From JANNSW01 sp031431235 (GTDB taxonomy: Bacteria; Pseudomonadota; Alphaproteobacteria; Rhizobiales; Hyphomicrobiaceae), in contig JANPDA010000102.1 of NCBI GenBank assembly GCA_031431235.1, positions 1-13,532 on the forward strand: 13,532 nt of DNA, written 5' to 3'. Each line of letters opens with the position of its first letter. Within the stretch, counting starts at the first letter, position 1. This document shows positions 6,369 through 13,532 of the stretch, piece after piece. Below the pieces are notes generated by a model. It made no database searches. It saw only the letters and a program-made list of their open reading frames with translations, and was not told where the DNA came from. Made by a program: the position numbers and the translations under genes.

Positions 6369-7454
6369 GTGATTGACCATGAGTACGATGAGCGCTTCAA
6401 AATCATCAATCGGACAAAACGCATGACGCGTCGGTCACCATTCGACTGGTTGTTACGCTCTGAGGGAACGTCTGGCCAGACGGTACTGGTGGCGGGGGAA
6501 ACATTGGCCCGGTTTGTGTGGCGAATCAGCGCCAAACATCAGATTTATGTATCCATAATTGCCATTTCAATTGCAATTCTGAATTTTGCTCCAGTCGAAT
6601 TGCAACGCCAGATCATTGACGGTGCTATTGTCACTCATGATGTTGTGGCGCTTACCAATCTTGGAATTATATTTCTGGTTGTAATTTTGCTTCAATCTTT
6701 AGCAAAATATGTGCTGTTGATCTACCAAAGTTGGGTTAGCGAGACAGCGATCAAGGCCGCCCGCGAGGAATTGGCCAAAATAGCGGTACAGCGCACGAAT
6801 GATCCATCAGTGACTTCATCTTCGGGACAGACGAGCGCTATCCTTGGCTCAGAGATCGATCAAGTTGGAAGTTTCATAGGAGCTAGTATTTCAGAGGCTG
6901 TAGTCAATCTAACTTTCATCGTAGTAACATCTATCTATTTAATCTATGTACAGCCGTGGATTGGCCTCGGGTGCCTGTTATTGCTCATTCCGCAGGTTTT
7001 TCTTGCTCCCTATCTCCAGCCGCGACTCGATCGTCTGGTAGAGCGTCAAGTCGTACTCGTTCGGGCCCTTGGTGATCGCGTCACTTCGCCAGTTTCTGGA
7101 CAACCAAATGATTCGACAAATCCTTTACCAACAATTAGATCCCTGTATCGAAATAAAATGATGTACTTTGCCATGAAATTTGCACTGAAAGGGTTGCTGA
7201 ATTTGTTCAGTTCCCTTGCGCCTCTAGCAGCCATCGTTGTTGGCGGCTACTTCGTCATGAATCAAGGGCTATCGCTCGGCTCACTTGTTGCTTTCGTCAG
7301 CGGTCTCGACCGTCTGGCCTCCCCTCTGCGCGAACTTTTAAACTTCTATCGAGATGCGGCACAAACTCGAATTCATCATGCAATGATATTGGACTGGATT
7401 AGTAGCGGGAGTGGGGCGGCTTCTGAACCCGGGCGAGCAGTAGGGCAGCTGTAA
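6369..7454 (+). CDS. ABC-exporter transmembrane domain protein lacking an ATPase domain
   Basis: A 361-aa inner-membrane protein matching the ABC transporter type-1 transmembrane domain. Six hydrophobic segments lie at about 60-77, 95-119, 176-194, 196-214, 276-297 and 300-315. The exporter-like pattern GLSLGSLVAFVSGLDRLASPLREL follows segment 5. The protein ends shortly after segment 6, where exporters normally continue into a nucleotide-binding domain of about 230 aa with Walker motifs; none is present here or in nearby frames. It may need an ATPase encoded elsewhere, or it may be a 3'-truncated gene whose tail was lost next to the MITE that starts 12 bp after its stop. The start is GTG 6369 or ATG 6423. 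Its base composition is visibly AT-richer than its neighbours, which suggests separate acquisition. It lies 172 bp beyond the kinase gene, so co-transcription is uncertain. Confidence 0.8.
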   Translation: MIDHEYDERFKIINRTKRMTRRSPFDWLLRSEGTSGQTVLVAGETLARFVWRISAKHQIYVSIIAISIAILNFAPVELQRQIIDGAIVTHDVVALTNLGIIFLVVILLQSLAKYVLLIYQSWVSETAIKAAREELAKIAVQRTNDPSVTSSSGQTSAILGSEIDQVGSFIGASISEAVVNLTFIVVTSIYLIYVQPWIGLGCLLLLIPQVFLAPYLQPRLDRLVERQVVLVRALGDRVTSPVSGQPNDSTNPLPTIRSLYRNKMMYFAMKFALKGLLNLFSSLAPLAAIVVGGYFVMNQGLSLGSLVAFVSGLDRLASPLRELLNFYRDAAQTRIHHAMILDWISSGSGAASEPGRAVGQL

Positions 7455-7466
7455 GAGTAAGCCCTA

Positions 7467-7592
7467 GTGTTCTGACTCATTCATTCGGTACCCCAAATGA
7501 ATGGCCAGCCCACTAGCCAACTCTATGTTTGTGTTCCGTCTTTTCATTCATTGATCCAGCTTCGCCGGAATCGAATGAATGGGACGGAACAC
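7467..7592 (+). mobile_element. 126-bp MITE, copy 2 (IS630/Tc1-mariner type, TA target duplication)
   Basis: Same length and orientation as the copy at 2647-2772, with 6 differing bases (about 95% identity). It is flanked by TA at 7465-7466 and 7593-7594, each within CTAG. Its terminal repeats match at 18 of the outer 21 bases. It lies 12 bp downstream of the stop of the ABC membrane-domain gene, and its inverted repeats could form a strong hairpin in that gene's transcript. Confidence 0.88.
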
Positions 7593-7646
7593 TAGAATCA
7601 ACATCCGTGTCACCAGGGGCCATTGTGTTGTGTGGAAAACACCTGC

Positions 7647-7658
7647 ATGCACGTGCAT
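7647..7658. repeat. 12-bp perfect palindrome upstream of the ligase-like gene
   Basis: ATGCACGTGCAT is its own reverse complement and sits about 200 bp upstream of the probable start at 7856. A nearby GTGTT...AACAC inverted pair (7625-7642) adds local symmetry. It could be an operator for a dimeric regulator, but only one copy was seen and no promoter was identified around it. Confidence 0.35.
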
Positions 7659-7855
7659 TGGCGGCGCATGACAGCAAATGACCCGAACCGGTGGATCTCG
7701 GCCCTGGCTCGACTCCATCCCTATCAGGGAGTAAGCTGCCGCTCGATCGGTCAAGGTCGCCATCCGGACGCTTATGGGGGACCGGCGCGGTCGATGCCTG
7801 CCTCGGAAGGGCGCCCTTGTTGAAAGGCATTGCGCTCCCAGAAAGCAGAGTCCGT

Positions 7856-9577
7856 ATGGATCGCAGAGCCATGAAGGTCAAGTCTCGACGCTACGATGCT
7901 TTGACGCAGGTCTTGAAAACCTATCGGGATCCGGAAGCGACGGATTTCGGCAACGCCTGGGTAGGAATGGAACCGACCTTTCAGACCCAAAAGTCCGTGC
8001 GCAAGTGGAAGAAGTTATCTGTCACTCCTGAAGGAGAAGATGCGTACTTCCGTGACAACTACATGCTGAAGACTCAGCGAAAAATCGCCAAGGCTATAAA
8101 GAAGCACTATTTGGTCCAGCATCGAGCCGGAGAGTCTCATTGTCTGTTTGCTCGGGTCGAACTGGACGAAGATCTCGATCAGTGGCAGGTGCGGCGCCAG
8201 AAGCTGCACTTCCACTGGGCGGACGACAGCTTAGAGCCTTTTGTGGTGGGCTTCGGCCTCGACCCCGAAACCTTCGAGTACAGCATCAAACCAGTGCCCC
8301 TCGTTTGGTTCTACGACGATCGGTTCGTTAATTTTCTGGAGGAATTTGTTTGGAAGGTACCGTGCAAGCTCGGATTGTCCAGCGCCATTGGCCACGGTGG
8401 GGGACAATTTCATCTCTCCGCGAAGACGTTTCTCGGCGGCAGCCTGCTTGCCGACGATATTGCCTACAAGCTGAACCATCCCGAATTGGCGTCGTGGATC
8501 ATGGATTATCCACAACCCGATGACCGCGCCTTTCGTGCCACGAAACATCGCCTGGGAGCGTTCCAGAAGATCTTGCAACACTACTGGGCCGGAGGCTTTC
8601 ACCCGCGCGCCATCGGCGGATTGACGCCCGAAAATGCCTATCGTGACCATGGCTTCGGGCCAGCGTCATCGCACAAGACACTCATGGACCCTCGCCTCGG
8701 GCCCATCGGCGAAGCAAGAGACGTGTTTCAAAACAACTTTGCTTTCGGGCGGGCCGTGCGGTGGCAGGCGCAGAATGTTCATCCCGGTTATTGGCAGTCG
8801 GCCCATCCCGACGCAGAGGGTTACCGTCCCGATCAGATCATGCGTTACAGCGAGGGCAATCTGAACCGCCTTGAGATCGCGGGCGAGTTGCATGTAAAAA
8901 GCAATAAAGTGATCGAGTTGGAACGTGTGCCGGAGCTCGATGCTCCCCTGGAGATCGCCATGCTGGCAACGGAAGCAAGTTGGGAAAACCGCGCCCAGAT
9001 GAGCCGAACCAGTGCCCGCGACTACGTCGAGGCTGTGTTGCTCGATGTTCACCACGCCCAATACCTTCAGGCTCATCCGCACGTATCCGTGAAGGAATCA
9101 CTCCTTCAGGACCAAATCATGGGCGATGCCGAAGCAACCATTGCGCGTTACGGTGGTCCGGCGGTGCTCGGCAAGCTGCATCGTGAAGCCCGAGCGCTCA
9201 ATCTGGAAGCATCCCACGGACGCATAAAGTCCGACTGGATCGAGCCGGAGTCCGCGTTCTGGGCATCATGGCGCGTGCTGCCGGCCGGCGAAAAGGCAGC
9301 CATTGCCGAAGAAGTCATCTCCGGCTTTCTCGAGCGAGTGGAACAAGCCGCCGCTATGGACACACGACCAAAGGCAGCAAATGACCCGATGGAATGGCAT
9401 CGCCACCGCATTCACCCGGTGCTGTGGGCAGCGCTGGAAGCAACTCCGGCCTCCAGCGTACCCAACAAGGTGCGCAAGGAACTCGAGAAATGGCAGGCAC
9501 GTAAAGAAAGGTATCTTGCACGCCGGCCGCAATGGTCACAGGACATAGACAACATTCCGCCATGGCAGGAAGGTTAG
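7856..9577 (+). CDS. Uncharacterised large protein with GS-fold carboxylate-amine ligase-like features
   Basis: A 573-aa soluble protein that I cannot assign with certainty. A charged region with acidic strand VELDEDL (101-107) and HFHWADDS (118-125) leads to an IKPVPL strand (144-149). A helix (FVNFLEEFVWKV) and GHGGGQFHLSAKTF (179-192) follow. This order, an acidic strand, an EI.xPPL-like strand, a helix and then a Gly-Gly-x-H strand, resembles the metal-binding core of glutamine-synthetase-like carboxylate-amine ligases (amidoligases). A conserved-looking stretch HYWAGGFHPRAIG lies at 242-254, and the C-terminal third is helical and charged. There is no signal peptide or membrane segment. 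ATG 7856 was chosen because upstream frame sequence does not look like protein; GTG 7691 would add 55 aa, and a TTG near 7817 follows a GGAAGG. It converges, with a 7-bp gap, on a zinc metallopeptidase gene, which hints at a peptide-modification role. Confidence 0.72.
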   Translation: MDRRAMKVKSRRYDALTQVLKTYRDPEATDFGNAWVGMEPTFQTQKSVRKWKKLSVTPEGEDAYFRDNYMLKTQRKIAKAIKKHYLVQHRAGESHCLFARVELDEDLDQWQVRRQKLHFHWADDSLEPFVVGFGLDPETFEYSIKPVPLVWFYDDRFVNFLEEFVWKVPCKLGLSSAIGHGGGQFHLSAKTFLGGSLLADDIAYKLNHPELASWIMDYPQPDDRAFRATKHRLGAFQKILQHYWAGGFHPRAIGGLTPENAYRDHGFGPASSHKTLMDPRLGPIGEARDVFQNNFAFGRAVRWQAQNVHPGYWQSAHPDAEGYRPDQIMRYSEGNLNRLEIAGELHVKSNKVIELERVPELDAPLEIAMLATEASWENRAQMSRTSARDYVEAVLLDVHHAQYLQAHPHVSVKESLLQDQIMGDAEATIARYGGPAVLGKLHREARALNLEASHGRIKSDWIEPESAFWASWRVLPAGEKAAIAEEVISGFLERVEQAAAMDTRPKAANDPMEWHRHRIHPVLWAALEATPASSVPNKVRKELEKWQARKERYLARRPQWSQDIDNIPPWQEG

Positions 9578-9584
9578 CGCCCGA

Positions 9585-10607
9585 TCATGGAAGGTAATGT
9601 CCCTGTAAGACATGGTTCATCGCGAGCGAGGCGATCAGAGCCGTGAGCGCGATGACGACGGTTTCCTCCCTGTCCGCAGGATAGCTCTGGTGGAGCTCTC
9701 TCGCGCGCGACGCCAAGTGTCGCACGAGTCGCCGAGTGTTCTCGGGGAAGTGGCCGGTCCAACAATAGACGTTGGCCATCAGATCCCGCTCCATACGCAT
9801 TATCAGCTCGTTCGCCGGACGCTTAGCCGTATCGGAAGAGACACCCGTCGATTCGGCGAAATCCTCGAAAATCGCCTGGAGCGCGCCGTCTAAGCCCGGC
9901 GGCAACGGATCCTCGCCCGACTCCACAGCTTCTCGATAAAACTCTTCCACTGAGCTTTTCACCTCACTCACATCTTCATCGTGGTCCTTGACCGTTACCA
10001 AAGGATCGCTGCCGTTGAGAACGGCCATGGTTCTATTACAATAATCGAGCTTCGCAAGCGCTTCCGGCCAATCCGCATAGGTGACACGCCAATCGAGGTC
10101 GGGGGTCATCCAAACAGCGAATGTCTCGGCCCAGTCTTCATCGGGATGCTTCTGCGCATACCAACCTGCCAGATGCCGCACGTATCGCCGGCTGAAAGGT
10201 TTCGGGCGATAGTCCTCCAAATAGGGCCGCATCATCGAGCCAAACTGTTTGATCCAATCTTCCTGTTCATAGAGCTCGTAGGCATAGTTGACGACATGGC
10301 CCATCTCGTGGCGGAGAAAACGCAACAGGTCTGTTGGGCCTACACCCTCCGTGTATCCGCTTCTGTCCGCGTGGATTGCTATCAAGTCTGGCCGTGCCAG
10401 ATAGAACGGAATGCCGATGGAGATCGATGGAAAGGGGACGCCCCAATCGGTTGAAAGATAGAAATCGGGGCGCAGCCGGATGATGCCGACGCGTTCCAGC
10501 TCACGCTGAAACTGCACCAGCGTCGGCTCCAGCGGCGTACCCGCAATCTGAAGGCCGAGATCGCGGATTGGAATGGACAAATGAGGAAACGGGGAGTCGG
10601 GGGCCAT
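9585..10607 (-). CDS. Putative zinc metallopeptidase (Peptidase_Mx-like, HEMGH)
   Basis: A 340-aa predicted soluble zinc peptidase. LLRFLRHEMGHVVNYAYEL contains the HExxH zinc motif (His100, Glu101, His104). The later motif HPDEDWAETFAVWM (154-167) supplies acidic residues, with Glu161 the likely third zinc ligand, as in gluzincins. The HP-x-EDWAET arrangement resembles the putative zinc-binding peptidases grouped as Peptidase_Mx. The C-terminal 130 residues are acidic and helical, of unknown role. ATG 10607 was chosen because the homologous-looking sequence begins there and GAGAAAG lies just upstream, although its spacing is short; a longer start at 10709 is open. No signal peptide is seen, so cytoplasmic action is likely. 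The gene ends 7 bp from the convergent ligase-like gene, and a recombinase remnant lies behind it. Confidence 0.82.
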   Translation of the reverse strand: MAPDSPFPHLSIPIRDLGLQIAGTPLEPTLVQFQRELERVGIIRLRPDFYLSTDWGVPFPSISIGIPFYLARPDLIAIHADRSGYTEGVGPTDLLRFLRHEMGHVVNYAYELYEQEDWIKQFGSMMRPYLEDYRPKPFSRRYVRHLAGWYAQKHPDEDWAETFAVWMTPDLDWRVTYADWPEALAKLDYCNRTMAVLNGSDPLVTVKDHDEDVSEVKSSVEEFYREAVESGEDPLPPGLDGALQAIFEDFAESTGVSSDTAKRPANELIMRMERDLMANVYCWTGHFPENTRRLVRHLASRARELHQSYPADREETVVIALTALIASLAMNHVLQGHYLP

Positions 10608-10740
10608 AACTTTCTCATTATGCCAGAATCGACAGCCCAGTACACCAAGACCGAAGACTCTCGCGCTGGTAACGCCAACAAGGCTTACGCATTGTCTCAG
10701 GGCGGTCAAGAGGCTTTACGTACCTGAAACGGGGGCCGAT

Positions 10741-11205
10741 TTAATAAACGGCAACCTTGGCGACAAGACGCGGCACGCTTACATCCGCCGCATCGAGACC
10801 TTTGCCAAGCTCCTGGGGCGCGCACCGGATACGGCGACCGGCGACGATGTGCGCCGCTACCAGTCCCAGCAGATCGGGCTTGGCGCGCAGCCGCCGAAGA
10901 TGGACACGCAAGCCTCAGCCTTGCGCTTCTTCTTCATGGTCACGCTCGGTCGCATCGATCTCGCGCATCAGCTGGCGCGCACGCACGATCCGCGCAAGCT
11001 GCCGTGCATTCCGGCACCCGACGAGGTGGGACGATAGCTCGAGGCCGCGCCGGGGCCGGGCCTCATGTACAAGGCGGCACTTGGAATAGCCTACGGCGCT
11101 GGCATGCGCGGCGTCGAGGTGGTCGTGCCGCGCGTCAGCGACATCGATTCCAAGCGCATGCTGATCCGCGTCGAGATGGGCAAGGGCCACATCCGGCAGC
11201 CCTGG
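10741..11205 (+). pseudogene. Tyrosine recombinase/integrase remnant (IS91-associated type)
   Basis: One reading frame carries the N-terminal SAM-like binding domain (KTRHAYIRRIETFAKLLGR, DTATGDDVRRYQ, then SALRFFFMVTLGRIDL and HDPRKLP). It is broken by a TAG at 11035-11037 in DEVGR-stop-LEAAPG, at a position where relatives usually have leucine, so a single TTG-to-TAG change would explain it. The frame then continues as YKAALGIAYGAGMRGVEV, which holds the first catalytic arginine, and DIDSKRMLIRVEMGKGHIRQ. Homology ends near 11205, so the lysine region, the HxxR box and the tyrosine nucleophile are lost. Relatives are about 290-330 aa and often accompany IS91/IS801-type elements. Intact start sequence is also missing. 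It cannot catalyse recombination and marks past mobile-element activity. Confidence 0.85.
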
Positions 11206-11380
11206 GTCGGAAGTCACATTGAGAATTGCTGCCTCGCAGCGACAGCGCGTGACTTGCGCTGAAAAGGCCGCAAAACTGCGCCAAGGTGATTCGGACGTCC
11301 ACGCTTGCCAGCAGAACGGCCGGACCGGGCCACCGCTGCCGCAGGCGCGATGCCGGTAGCGGCAGGATCGAGAGCTGACC
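11206..11380. other. Intergenic region between the recombinase remnant and the AsmA gene
   Basis: These 175 bp carry no convincing gene. The recombinase frame stays open to 11262 but loses family resemblance after about 11205, so this is probably where mobile DNA meets the resident chromosome. The AsmA promoter must lie here or further upstream; no clear promoter or attachment-site repeat was found. Confidence 0.4.
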
Positions 11381-13532
11381 ATGCGCTTCATCGTCTATGG
11401 CCTCGTCGGGGTGCTGTGCGTTTTCATTGCCGCAGCGACCTTCGTATTCGTGGCCGCCCCGACCGGGGCGATCCGCGACAGGATGATCGAGGTCGTGCAT
11501 GAGCGGACCGGCCGCGATCTGATCGTCGCGGGCGCGACCTCGTTCACGGTCTACCCCTCGATCGGCATCTCGCTGGGCAACGTCTCCCTCTCCAATCCGC
11601 CCGGCATGGCCGCGGGCAGCTTCGTCAAGATGGCGTCGCTCGAGGCTGCTATCCCGCTGCTGCCGCTGCTGCGCGGCGAGATCGCCGTCGATCGGTTCGT
11701 GCTGACGCGTCCGGTGATCGCGCTGGCGGTCGACAGCAACGGCTCGCGGAGCTGGGACCTGTCGCTGAGGACAAGCGAGCCACCCGCCCTCGAGGCGGAC
11801 GCAACGACAGCCGCAAGCGACGCCGCCGCGACAGTCGATGCCCCCGCCGCTCCCACCCAGGGCATCGCCGGGCAGGTCGGCACGTCGCTGCCCTCGAGTC
11901 TGCGCCTCGGCGATGTCCGCATCGTCGATGGCACGCTCAGCTATTCAGACGAGCGCTCGGGCACCCGCGAGGAGGTGACGGCGATCAACGTCGCACTCAC
12001 CCTCGATGATCTTTCCTCCCCGCTCGCCGCCGAAGGCAGCCTCGTTGCCCGCGGCGAGAAGCTGCCGTTCAAGGCCCGGATCACCTCTCTCGCGGCACTT
12101 CTCGCCGGGCAGCCCTCGGACGCCTCGATCTCGCTCGCGTCCTCGCGCCTGATCGCAGGCTTCGAAGGCAAGCTCGAAATTGCCGCCGCGTTCATCGCAA
12201 CCGGGCGCATCGAGGCCGAGACCGCTTCGCTGCGGCGCCTCGCCAAATGGGCGTCGGGCGCCGATCTGCCGCGCGGCGACACGTTCGGAGCCCTGCGGAT
12301 CGAGGCCGAGCTCGCTTATACGCCCGGCCGCGCCGCGCTCACGGGCCTGAAGCTCGTGCTCGACGGATCGAACGCAACCGGCGATCTGACCCTCACCACC
12401 TCCGGCGCCCGGCCCCATCTCCAGGCCGATCTGCAGGTCGATAGGCTCGCGCTCGCCCGCTATCTGGGCACCGCCAAAGCCGGCAAGAAACGCAAGGGCG
12501 AGGCATCAGCCGCCAAATCCAAGCCGGGCGATGCCACGGCAGAAGTCGACGCTGCAACAAGCGAAAGCGCGGCCATCCTCGGATCACCCGAGTCCGAGCC
12601 CATTGTCGAGCAGCCTGCAGCCAAGGGCTGGAGCCGCGAGCCGATCGACCTCTCCGGTTTGCGCTCCGCCGATGCCGACGCGACCTTCGCGGTCGGCCTC
12701 CTCAGCTACCAGGACCTGGAAGCCTCCGACAGCCAGCTCATCGTCACCCTTAAGGACGGGCTCTTGAAGGCGCGCGTCCCCAAGGCCAAGCTCTACGAAG
12801 GCCGTGGCGTCGCCGGCATCACTGTCGATGGCCGCGCCACCGCGCCGAAAATCGACGCCAATTTCTCAGTGACCGGCGTCTCGGCGCTGCCGATGTTGAA
12901 GGACGCCGCAGCCTTCGATTGGCTCGCCGGCCGGGCCGAGATCTCGATCGGCGTCAAGGGGTTCGGCCGCAGCGTTGCGGAGATCGTGCGCTCGCTCGTC
13001 GGCCAGGGGCGGTTCAACATCGCCGATGGCGCCATCGTCGGCGTCGATATCGCCAAGATGGCGCGTGGGTTGACGGAAGGCCGCTTCGGCGATTTACAGC
13101 GCCAGCCCAACCAGACGACCGATTTCTCCGCGCTGTCGGGCAGCTTCACCATGAATGCCGGCATCGCCCGCAACGAGGACCTGCAGATGCAGGGCCCGCT
13201 CGTGCGCATGACGGGAGCGGGCTCCCTCGATCTGCCGCAGCGCAGCCTCGACTACCTCGCCAGGCCCAAGGTCGTTGCCAGCCTCGAAGGCCAGGGCGGC
13301 ACCGACGCATCCGGCATCGAGGTTCCTGTGCGCATTACCGGCAGCTTCGATGATCCCAAGCTCACGCCCGACCTGGCCAGCGTCCTCGGCAATCCCGGCG
13401 CCGCCCTCGACACCGTGCAGAAGCTCGCCAAGAAAGCCAAGGGCTCCGGCAAAATCGGCGCCGCCCTCGACAAGCTGACCAAGGACCCCAACGCCAAGAA
13501 GAAGCTGAAAGGCCTGCTCGACAACGTGCTCG
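11381..13532 (+). CDS. AsmA family envelope protein, C-terminus cut by window edge
   Basis: 717 codons are visible with no stop. The protein begins with an uncleaved N-terminal anchor (FIVYGLVGVLCVFIAAATFVF, about residues 3-23). The typical AsmA start follows (RDRMIEVVHERTGRDLIVAG, TVYPSIGISLGNVSLSNPPG). A long beta-rich periplasmic body of AsmA repeats comes next, and the conserved C-terminal block (GQGRFNIADGAIVGVDIAKMARGL, then SGSFTMNAGIARNEDLQM) is present. AsmA proteins are thought to act in outer-membrane assembly and phospholipid transport between membranes. Two low-complexity Ala/Glu/Lys linkers, at about 128-160 and 365-415, interrupt the body. The visible end is lysine-rich and close to the expected C-terminus, so little is missing. 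ATG 11381 has only a weak upstream AGGA. Its GC-rich codon use matches the left part of the window, which suggests resident chromosome. Confidence 0.9.
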   Translation, partial: MRFIVYGLVGVLCVFIAAATFVFVAAPTGAIRDRMIEVVHERTGRDLIVAGATSFTVYPSIGISLGNVSLSNPPGMAAGSFVKMASLEAAIPLLPLLRGEIAVDRFVLTRPVIALAVDSNGSRSWDLSLRTSEPPALEADATTAASDAAATVDAPAAPTQGIAGQVGTSLPSSLRLGDVRIVDGTLSYSDERSGTREEVTAINVALTLDDLSSPLAAEGSLVARGEKLPFKARITSLAALLAGQPSDASISLASSRLIAGFEGKLEIAAAFIATGRIEAETASLRRLAKWASGADLPRGDTFGALRIEAELAYTPGRAALTGLKLVLDGSNATGDLTLTTSGARPHLQADLQVDRLALARYLGTAKAGKKRKGEASAAKSKPGDATAEVDAATSESAAILGSPESEPIVEQPAAKGWSREPIDLSGLRSADADATFAVGLLSYQDLEASDSQLIVTLKDGLLKARVPKAKLYEGRGVAGITVDGRATAPKIDANFSVTGVSALPMLKDAAAFDWLAGRAEISIGVKGFGRSVAEIVRSLVGQGRFNIADGAIVGVDIAKMARGLTEGRFGDLQRQPNQTTDFSALSGSFTMNAGIARNEDLQMQGPLVRMTGAGSLDLPQRSLDYLARPKVVASLEGQGGTDASGIEVPVRITGSFDDPKLTPDLASVLGNPGAALDTVQKLAKKAKGSGKIGAALDKLTKDPNAKKKLKGLLDNVL

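Noticed and set aside
2645..7594. A single composite transposon moved by the two MITEs
   Set aside because: Each copy has its own TA flanks and the first copy's removal perfectly repairs the local ATPase frame, so independent insertion explains the data without joint transposition.

Overview
This is a GC-rich window that reads like a genomic-island edge in an alphaproteobacterium, probably Hyphomicrobiales (Bradyrhizobium, Methylobacterium or Bosea type). That placement is inferred from the high-GC codon use, an HWE-family histidine kinase, a tandem UspA protein, an FNR/FixK operator and a long AsmA protein. No rRNA, tRNA or CRISPR array was seen.

Left part (1-2854): a divergent pair, a formate/nitrite transporter (minus strand, cut by the window edge) and a two-domain universal stress protein (plus strand), shares a 225-bp intergenic region with a perfect FNR/FixK-type palindrome (TTGAT-N4-ATCAA, 905-918). 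Downstream lies a wrecked P-type cation ATPase. It has lost its actuator region and most of its nucleotide-binding domain, is frameshifted, carries DKTDT in place of the DKTGT phosphorylation motif, is interrupted by a 126-bp MITE and stops early. It was probably once part of the same low-oxygen/stress cluster.

Middle part (2855-7464): a tightly packed three-gene signalling operon encodes a 141-aa unknown protein, a double-domain KaiC-like ATPase and a PAS-HWE histidine kinase, joined by 4-bp and 8-bp overlaps. No KaiA, KaiB or response regulator is visible. An AT-richer gene for an ABC-exporter membrane domain without its ATPase follows. A second 126-bp MITE, in the same orientation and differing from the first at 6 positions, closes this block. 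Each MITE is flanked by TA within CTAG, the signature of IS630/Tc1-mariner transposition. In the ATPase pseudogene, removing the element plus one TA rejoins the reading frame exactly.

Right part (7595-13532): a large uncharacterised protein with features that resemble GS-fold (glutamine-synthetase-like) carboxylate-amine ligases faces, tail to tail with a 7-bp gap, a zinc metallopeptidase (HEMGH plus a DWAET motif). They are a candidate ligase/peptidase pair acting on peptides or proteins. A tyrosine-recombinase pseudogene of the IS91-associated type (internal stop, catalytic C-terminus lost) separates this pair from an AsmA-family envelope protein that runs off the right edge.

The best candidates for something little described are the KaiC-like/HWE-kinase operon with its unknown first gene, the convergent ligase-like/metallopeptidase pair, and the MITE family with its duplicated internal architecture.
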